A stretch of 10,634 bases of DNA from CAZXCQ01 sp964639275 (GTDB taxonomy: Bacteria; Desulfobacterota; DSM-4660; Desulfatiglandales; Desulfatiglandaceae), in contig CAZXCQ010000214.1 in assembly GCA_964639275.1 (NCBI GenBank), forward strand, positions 1 to 10,634. The letters run 5' to 3'. Both the position numbers and the translations under genes were made by a program. The notes under the pieces are model-generated. The model was not told where the DNA came from and searched no databases. It was given only the letters and a program-made list of their open reading frames with translations. Below, in pieces: positions 6,282 through 10,634 of the stretch. Each line of letters starts with the position of its first letter. Positions within the stretch are counted from its first letter, which is position 1.

Positions 6282-8046
6282 CTAACTCAACTCTGGCGCG
6301 ATGATGATCTCCACCCGCCTGTTCTGAGCGCGTCCTTCCTCCGTCTCATTGCTGGCAACCGGCTCATAAAGAGCCCGGCCAACTGCTTCCATCTTTTCCG
6401 GCTCTATACCGCTCTTCCACTGAAAATAACGAACCACTGAGGAGGCACGGGCAGCTGAGAGTTCCCAATTTGAAGGGAACTTGTCTCGGTACTCTTTCAT
6501 GATGGGGATATTGTCGGTATGGCCAACTACCCTGATTCCTTTGTCTTTGACATTCTTAAGTACCACCCCGACCTTTGCCAGAATCCTTTTCCCCTTAGGC
6601 GTGATGCTTGAGCTGCCAAATTCAAACAGGATTCGGTCCACAAAAGAGACAGAGAGCCTCTCACCGAGCTCCTGGATGAACACCTCCTGTTTTTCAATCT
6701 GATTCTTAAGGTCAGAAACCAGGGCAGTGTAAGTGGACTTTAATTGCCCGATTCTAGACTTGGCCAGGGCCTTCTGTCTTGAGAGTTCCACGAGTTCCTG
6801 TTCGAGCCTTCCTTGCTGCATTTCTCCTGTGGAGAGGCGATCCTTGAGGGACAGGATGCGGGACCGGAGCCCCTCGAGCTCACCCTTAAGCTCGGTGATC
6901 TTGACATCTCTGGTCTGAAGCTCCCCCTTGAGCTCGGAAATAGAGGCCTCGTAAGCAGATTCCAGCTGAGCTACTTTGACCTCGGCCGCACTCCGCTGTT
7001 CCAGGAGATCCGAGATCTGACTTTGAAGCTGCTCATTCTCGCTTTGACCCCGTGCGACCTCCCCCTTCAGGGACAGGATCTGGGACTGTGCCTCCTTAAA
7101 CTGCTCCTGAAGCCGGCTGATGTCAGTATCCTTGCTCCGGAGCTTCCCCTCGAGATCGGAAATAGAGGTCTCGTAGGTGGACTTAAGCTCACCGGCCCTG
7201 GCTTCTACGGCAGACTTCTGAACCTGAAGCTCCGAAACCTGCTTCTTAAACGCTTTGATATCACTGTGAGCCTTTACGACCTCACCTTCAAGGGAAAGAA
7301 CCTGGGCCTGGGCCCCCTTAAACTGCTCCTGAAGCCGGCTGATGTCAGTATCCTTGCTCCGGAGCTTCCCNNNNNNNNNNNNNNNNNNNNNNNNNNNNNN
7401 NNNNNNNNNNNNNNNNNNNNNNNNNNNNNNNNNNNNNNNNNNNNNNNNNNNNNNNNNNNNNNNNNNNNNNCTCGAGATCGGAAACGGTGGCCACATGACT
7501 CGATGTTAACTCCTTCAATTCGGCCTCGAGGCTGGACTTCCGAGCCAGAAGTTCTGAGACTTGCTTTTGAAGTTTCTGGCGCTCTTTTTGGCCCTCTGCG
7601 AGCGCGCTCTCTAGTGAGAAGACACGAGACTGGGACCCTTTGAGTTTTTCCTGAAGCTGGGATGCTGCGTCCTTTGAAGATGAAAGGTCCTCCGCGAGAG
7701 CTCCTTTTTCCTTTTTTTCTGCCTCAAGTTCACCCTTCAAAGCGTTCATTCTTGTCTCAAGTTCAGAGAGTGCCTGATCTTTCACCCTTAAAGTATCCTC
7801 GAGCTGAGACACGCGTTCTTTGGTGGCCTCAAAGGTCTTGAGTTGTTCCGCATCCTTGCCCACTTGCTCATGAAGCCTAGAAGTTTCCTTTTTCAGTTGA
7901 GTGACCTTGGCGTCGAGCTTTGATAGTTGGGCCTGACTCAGCCTAAGGGCATCTTGCGCATCCATATATTGCCCATAGACAAATAAGCCCAAAAAGATAG
8001 CTGCCGCCAGTAGCACCGCCAACACGAGCACGGCAATATTTTTCAT
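6282..8046 (-). CDS. Membrane-anchored coiled-coil protein with OmpA/MotB-type C-terminal domain (interrupted by a sequence gap)
   Basis: The reading frame is split by the 100 Ns, but both sides belong together. 192 codons precede the gap and 362 follow it, and removing the Ns gives one continuous frame. Residues 4-25 form one hydrophobic helix (signal anchor). A long Glu/Lys/Leu-rich coiled coil follows, built of 74-residue tandem units. The last 120 residues are an OmpA/MotB-like peptidoglycan-binding domain with ILFEFGSSSITPKGK, VVGHTDNIPI, NWELSAARASSVVRYF and EEGRAQNRRVEIII, including the Asp and Arg that grip diaminopimelate in this family. The likely role is a periplasmic strut from the inner membrane to the cell wall. 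AGGAGG (8057-8052) is 5 bases before the ATG. A 37-codon ORF ends just upstream. Without the gap the protein is 554 residues, and the true length is unknown. Confidence 0.88.
6705..7370 (-). repeat. Three 74-residue (222-bp) tandem coiled-coil units
   Basis: Units run 7370-7149, 7148-6927 and 6926-6705, each exactly 74 codons. The first two share the start GKLRSKDTDISRLQEQFK, and 7316-7370 is identical in DNA to 7094-7148. The third starts GELQTRDVKITELKGE. All end with a form of TYxxxxSDL(E/K). A fourth, more distant unit lies at 7471-7692 beyond the gap. A length of 74 is compatible with nine heptads plus one hendecad. Confidence 0.85.
7371..7470. other. Scaffold gap (100 Ns)
   Basis: Exactly 100 unknown bases, the usual placeholder for a gap of unknown size. 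The left flank ends and the right flank begins in sequence that would be contiguous in an intact unit junction (compare 7141-7160). The assembly therefore broke inside a near-identical repeat. Confidence 0.95.
7471..7692 (-). repeat. Fourth, diverged 74-residue unit before the gap
   Basis: The segment runs from EDLSSSKDAASQLQEKLKG to ATVSDLE and lines up with the units after the gap (LQEKLKGSQSRVFSLE against LQEQFKGAQAQVLSLE). It ends exactly at the gap edge with SDLE, the residues that close a unit. Confidence 0.7.
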
Positions 8047-8061
8047 TTCGTCCTCCTATCC

Positions 8062-8175
8062 TTAGGGGCTCATGATTGGGCAGGCCAAATCCGCCCGTAA
8101 AAACACAATCTCTTTCATGACCCCCTCCTCGTCCATCGCGTCCTTAAAAAAGGTATGGTACAGATGATCTGTCAT
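8062..8175 (-). CDS. Possible 37-residue small protein upstream of the OmpA-type gene
   Basis: The frame starts at ATG 8175 (MTDHLYHTFF) and ends in TAA at 8062-8064, 15 bases before the next ATG and directly before its AGGAGG site. In-frame ATGs at 8136 (with AAGGA 6 bases upstream) and 8118 (with GGAGGGGG just upstream) give 24- and 18-residue versions. The product MDEEGVMKEIVFLRADL... is soluble and unrecognised. Its position suggests a translationally coupled leader or small partner of the coiled-coil protein. The frame could also be chance. Confidence 0.35.
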   Translation of the reverse strand: MTDHLYHTFFKDAMDEEGVMKEIVFLRADLACPIMSP

Positions 8176-8505
8176 GAAGACACAATATTCCTAAAGCCTC
8201 CCCCCGTCAACTCAGGGCCAGCTCTATTCTGAGGAGATGCTTGAAGCCACAAAATACTGAAAAGTGCCGGGCCCAAAACAGTGATATGCCAGACCGAACG
8301 CGGCCACGTAGGCCCCTGAAATGAAACAATCGTCAAACGGCATCTAAGAAAAGGATCTATCTGGTTAAGGAGGTAATCAAAATCAAAGCAACTGGATCTA
8401 GGCATTCATCTGAGCCGAGGATTTATGGAGTAAAAATATACCAGGAGAAATAGGGCGCTTATTCTTTTTCTGTCAGGCATTCTGGAGTGTTCAGGCTGGG
8501 TGACT
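8176..8505. other. Intergenic stretch with no recognised gene
   Basis: About 330 bases. A minus-strand open frame at 8172-8405 lacks a ribosome site and any recognisable motif. A short palindrome GGCC-ACGTA-GGCC lies near 8301-8313. No clear promoter for the OmpA-type gene was found here. Confidence 0.4.
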
Positions 8506-8568
8506 ATGAAGAATTTGATTTGGAAGTCAAGTCAGCGACGCTGGTCCGGCGAAGATAAAGTTTCTTAG
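8506..8568 (+). pseudogene. Possible N-terminal scrap of an IS3-type transposase OrfA
   Basis: A 20-codon frame contains SSQRRWSGEDKVS, which resembles the opening of IS3-type OrfA/helix-turn-helix proteins (basic residues, then W/F-S/T-x-E-D/E-K-V). It stops at the TAG at 8566-8568, which is part of the left edge of the 98-bp repeat (8565-8662). The gene appears cut by the repeat. The match is short, so this is tentative. Confidence 0.3.
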
Positions 8569-8662
8569 CTTTCGATCCTCCAGTATTTGGACATTTCTGC
8601 CTAACTATGCTGTTTTTAGTCGTGCTGCACACCATTAACAGTCAAACATAGACCCCTTTATT
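8565..8662. repeat. 98-bp direct repeat, copy 2
   Basis: Matches 5877-5974 at 96 of 98 positions in the same orientation. The bulged hairpin is fully kept: one of the two differences (8645) falls in the bulge and the other (8591) outside the stem. It ends 11 bases past the stop of the last gene of the three-gene operon and could also end that transcript. REP-like GGGGTC...TTTGACTGTT lies on its minus strand at 8656-8637. Confidence 0.9.
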
Positions 8663-8673
8663 CTTGAGCTTTT

Positions 8674-9066
8674 TTACCTGAGACGTAATTTCGCTACGGC
8701 TGCGAGTTCTAAGGCAATCATCCTCTGTGTATCCCTATCGTTCGGCCAGTCAGTAATATTTGCGTGAAGAGGATGTGGTTGTGTGGCTGGGATTACTCGA
8801 AGTCCTTTGCTCATCACTTTTGATGCACGAATATCTGCCCTTCCGAGAAGTGGTTTACATCGTGGAATAGCTACATAGAGCTCTCCAATATTCCACACTT
8901 GCTGCGAAGAAAGATTTGATATTCGATACACAGAGAGTTCCCTGTTTGATGAAGGCATAAAAGCATTGTGTCTCACTGTTCCGTCATTAGGTCTATAGTA
9001 CCCTTTTTCAGTCACATAACGGGTTAAGCACTCTTCAGGGCTAACAGCACTCACTTTGTTGCTCAA
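8674..9066 (-). CDS. Unrecognised protein, third gene of the operon
   Basis: The 130-residue soluble protein has no signal peptide or membrane segment. Distinct stretches are ELSVYRISNLS (43-53), GRADI (75-79) and PHPLHANITDWP (97-108), with a helical end MIALELAAVAKLRLR. Two histidines (97 and 101) flank PHPLH, beside Asn103 and the WP pair. This clustering has the look of a conserved active or binding site, but no named family is assigned. The start is TTG at 9066, 3 bases after the stop of the second gene. GTG at 9054 is an alternative. No strong ribosome site is seen, so translation is probably coupled. It closes the operon, and its stop is 11 bases from the 98-bp repeat. Confidence 0.75.
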   Translation of the reverse strand: MSNKVSAVSPEECLTRYVTEKGYYRPNDGTVRHNAFMPSSNRELSVYRISNLSSQQVWNIGELYVAIPRCKPLLGRADIRASKVMSKGLRVIPATQPHPLHANITDWPNDRDTQRMIALELAAVAKLRLR

Positions 9067-9069
9067 AAT

Positions 9070-9774
9070 TTACTCATAGACCCTATGAATAAATGCAATC
9101 ATGGTATTTGGCACCGCATCGGCAAAATGCTCTCTTCCATATGCTTTGTTGCCCTCCCCAAAAATTCCAGCATAACCTATAGATCCATTGCCGCTGAAAC
9201 TAATGACAAGCACATGTGTCTTGTCTCTATACCATTCAAACGCTATCTCTCCAGTTGGCTCGGGTAGGATCTCAGGCAATTTTATTTCCTCAGGTAATAG
9301 GTGGAGGAACCTGATCGCATTGTCTACAGCTGCCAGTGAGATTGGCAGCGCCTTATAACCATCCCAATTTGGCTGGGAACATTCCACGTGTGTTTGCCAG
9401 AGTTCCGCAATCATCTGCAAAAGGCCAGATCTATATTCGGTGCTTGAATGGCACCTTGGGACTATTTCAATCGAATCAATATTTCCCTCTAGATCTTCCG
9501 AAGTGAAAGAGCTGACATTTGGATCGAAATGCTGGTCTGCATAAGATATGTAAAAAGTGCAATTACTGGCAAAATCAATTGGACGCGCCGTTGCATCCTG
9601 AGGACCTCCAAAAACCGCAGGTCTGCATTGAAGATATAACAGGTTCTTCCACCGGCTAAGCGATTCATGGGCTATAGAGTCCTTGTCTTCGGTAACGACA
9701 TCGTTAGATTCGGCTACCGAATCTTGCCGTATGACATCGAGGGAGTCATTGATTAATTTCAGTGCTGCGAACAT
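9070..9774 (-). CDS. Unrecognised protein, second gene of the operon
   Basis: The 234-residue soluble protein has a variable acidic N-terminal part. The conserved-looking C-terminal half carries SQPNWDGYKALPIS (133-146), then a helix AIRFLHLLPEEI, then PEPTGEIAFEWY (171-182) and strands ISFSGNGSIGYAGIFG (191-206). The NWDGY...P, G-E-I-x-x-E-W-Y and YAG-x-F series recall uncharacterised proteins found beside small operons in many genomes, an impression from memory rather than a search. No catalytic signature is identified. The ATG at 9774 follows the previous stop by one base (TAAGATG), and AAGGAGGG overlaps the last codons of the first gene. That makes this the best-translated start of the three and shows tight coupling. 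Confidence 0.8.
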   Translation of the reverse strand: MFAALKLINDSLDVIRQDSVAESNDVVTEDKDSIAHESLSRWKNLLYLQCRPAVFGGPQDATARPIDFASNCTFYISYADQHFDPNVSSFTSEDLEGNIDSIEIVPRCHSSTEYRSGLLQMIAELWQTHVECSQPNWDGYKALPISLAAVDNAIRFLHLLPEEIKLPEILPEPTGEIAFEWYRDKTHVLVISFSGNGSIGYAGIFGEGNKAYGREHFADAVPNTMIAFIHRVYE

Positions 9775-9775
9775 C

Positions 9776-10504
9776 TTAGCCCTCCTTTTCAGGAAAATAC
9801 TTGATCAAAATTCCCTGTAGTTCTTGAGGGGCCATTGTGAAAAACTTGCTTGTTTCTTCTTCGGAAAATAGCCTGTCAGGATCTTCTTGGGCTGACAGAG
9901 TATTTAAATCATTCTCAACAAAAACCGCCGAAACACTATCCTGATCCTCTGGATGAAAGCGAATGGATTTGATTCTGACCCAGGAATTCAAATGGAAACC
10001 CTCCCAATGATAATTTTTCAATGAGTGGATTTCAAATTTCCGAGCGTTATGGAACAGTTGGTTCTTTTGGTAATGTTTTTCCGTACAGTATTTCTTGTAT
10101 ATATATGCGGCAGGGTTTTCCTCCGGGAAAAGCCGCTCCGTAACAAAAGCAAGTCTCTGAATCTTAATTTCAAGCCTTTTCTGAAGAGCAGATAGAAAAC
10201 CGGAGGCGACGCGGGCAAATTCGGTAGTATTTATTCGGAATTCGTCTGACATTCGGGGATAGAGAAACGCTAGGTCCGTTCTCACGTTCGAGATGGTCAA
10301 ACGCCAGCCCCTGTCAGGGGCAATAAATTGTATTCTAGGTATTTCTGGTGGTGCATCTTGAGGGAGATCCAGCACCGTAGGCTTTCTTCCTATCCTGTCA
10401 CCCAAGAGTTCCGTTGTCACACTCAACCATTTAATTGGCTCCATAATCGCCAGTTTGGGGGTGAAAATTGAGCCCATCAATTTCACTATTTTGAAATCAG
10501 ACAT
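9776..10504 (-). CDS. Unrecognised protein, first gene of the operon (weak TIGR04255-like look)
   Basis: The 242-residue soluble protein has mixed alpha/beta composition. Landmarks are PPEIPRIQFIAPDRGWRLTI (53-72), FARVASGFLSALQKRLEIKIQRLAF (96-120), EIHSLKNYHWEGFHLNSWVRIKSIRF (158-183) and a late FVENDLNTL. The order of a GW-containing strand, a helix before a conserved strand, and a final D-L-N-x-L stretch resembles the sporadic TIGR04255 family of unknown function. This is only an impression. The ATG at 10504 has just a weak purine stretch (GAGAGC) upstream. It leads the three-gene unit and lies under a good promoter at 10536-10564. Base composition is more AT-rich than the left-hand genes, in keeping with transfer. 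Confidence 0.75.
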   Translation of the reverse strand: MSDFKIVKLMGSIFTPKLAIMEPIKWLSVTTELLGDRIGRKPTVLDLPQDAPPEIPRIQFIAPDRGWRLTISNVRTDLAFLYPRMSDEFRINTTEFARVASGFLSALQKRLEIKIQRLAFVTERLFPEENPAAYIYKKYCTEKHYQKNQLFHNARKFEIHSLKNYHWEGFHLNSWVRIKSIRFHPEDQDSVSAVFVENDLNTLSAQEDPDRLFSEEETSKFFTMAPQELQGILIKYFPEKEG

Positions 10505-10535
10505 GTTTGTGCTCTCGGGTTCATATCTTTATGGA

Positions 10536-10564
10536 ACTATTTCACGATTCTTTGTGGCTGTCAA
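10536..10564 (-). promoter_or_regulatory. Sigma-70-like promoter of the three-gene operon
   Basis: On the minus strand, a perfect TTGACA (10564-10559) is followed after 17 bases by AATAGT (10541-10536, four of six). It is placed 31 bases before the first start codon. This is the best promoter match in the window. Confidence 0.55.
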
Positions 10565-10634
10565 GACCTCTAAGTATACACTGGAATTCCGATATAAGGA
10601 TTAAACGAGAAACAGTGTTGCCGAAAGAAAACCG

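Noticed and set aside
6813..7643. Long plus-strand ORF across the coiled-coil gene
   Set aside because: It is the mirror of the repetitive coiled-coil gene: Leu-rich antisense of Glu/Lys/Leu codons. The minus strand has the OmpA domain, signal anchor and ribosome site.
8172..8405. 77-codon minus-strand ORF upstream of the OmpA-type gene
   Set aside because: No ribosome site, no recognisable motif, and composition like the surrounding non-coding sequence.

Overview
The window looks like a scaffold from a mesophilic Gram-negative bacterium, most likely a Desulfobacterota (deltaproteobacterial) metagenome assembly. That placement is an inference from gene content: a stand-alone acyl-CoA synthetase (NDP-forming) alpha-type protein, an Fsr-like MFS carrier, a universal stress protein/GAF pair and a REP-associated transposase. 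No rRNA, tRNA or CRISPR array was seen. A run of exactly 100 Ns (7371-7470) is a scaffold gap.

Layout. Positions 1-423 hold a long palindromic, MITE-like element. A CoA-binding acyl-CoA synthetase gene (424-1872, minus) is divergent from an MFS transporter gene (2051-3253, plus). A shortened relative of the palindromic element follows the transporter. Positions 3421-4092 have no secure gene but contain a 20-bp tandem duplication. A minus-strand pair encodes a universal stress protein (4708-5172) and then a GAF-domain protein (4093-4659). Next come a decayed REP-associated transposase (5438-5854), GGGGTC-type REP-like motifs and the first copy of a 98-bp repeat.

The minus-strand gene at 6282-8046 encodes a membrane-anchored coiled-coil protein with an OmpA/MotB-type peptidoglycan-binding C-terminus. 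Its coiled coil is made of 74-residue tandem units, and the N gap falls exactly on a unit boundary. A 37-codon ORF ends 15 bases before its start. The second copy of the 98-bp repeat (8565-8662) cuts off what may be the start of an IS transposase.

The right end (8674-10504, minus) is a tight three-gene operon of unrecognised proteins with intergenic gaps of 1 and 3 bases and a good sigma-70-like promoter upstream. Its base composition looks more AT-rich than the left-hand metabolic genes, and it abuts mobile-element debris. It is the best candidate in this window for an undescribed system, although its function cannot be read from the sequence.
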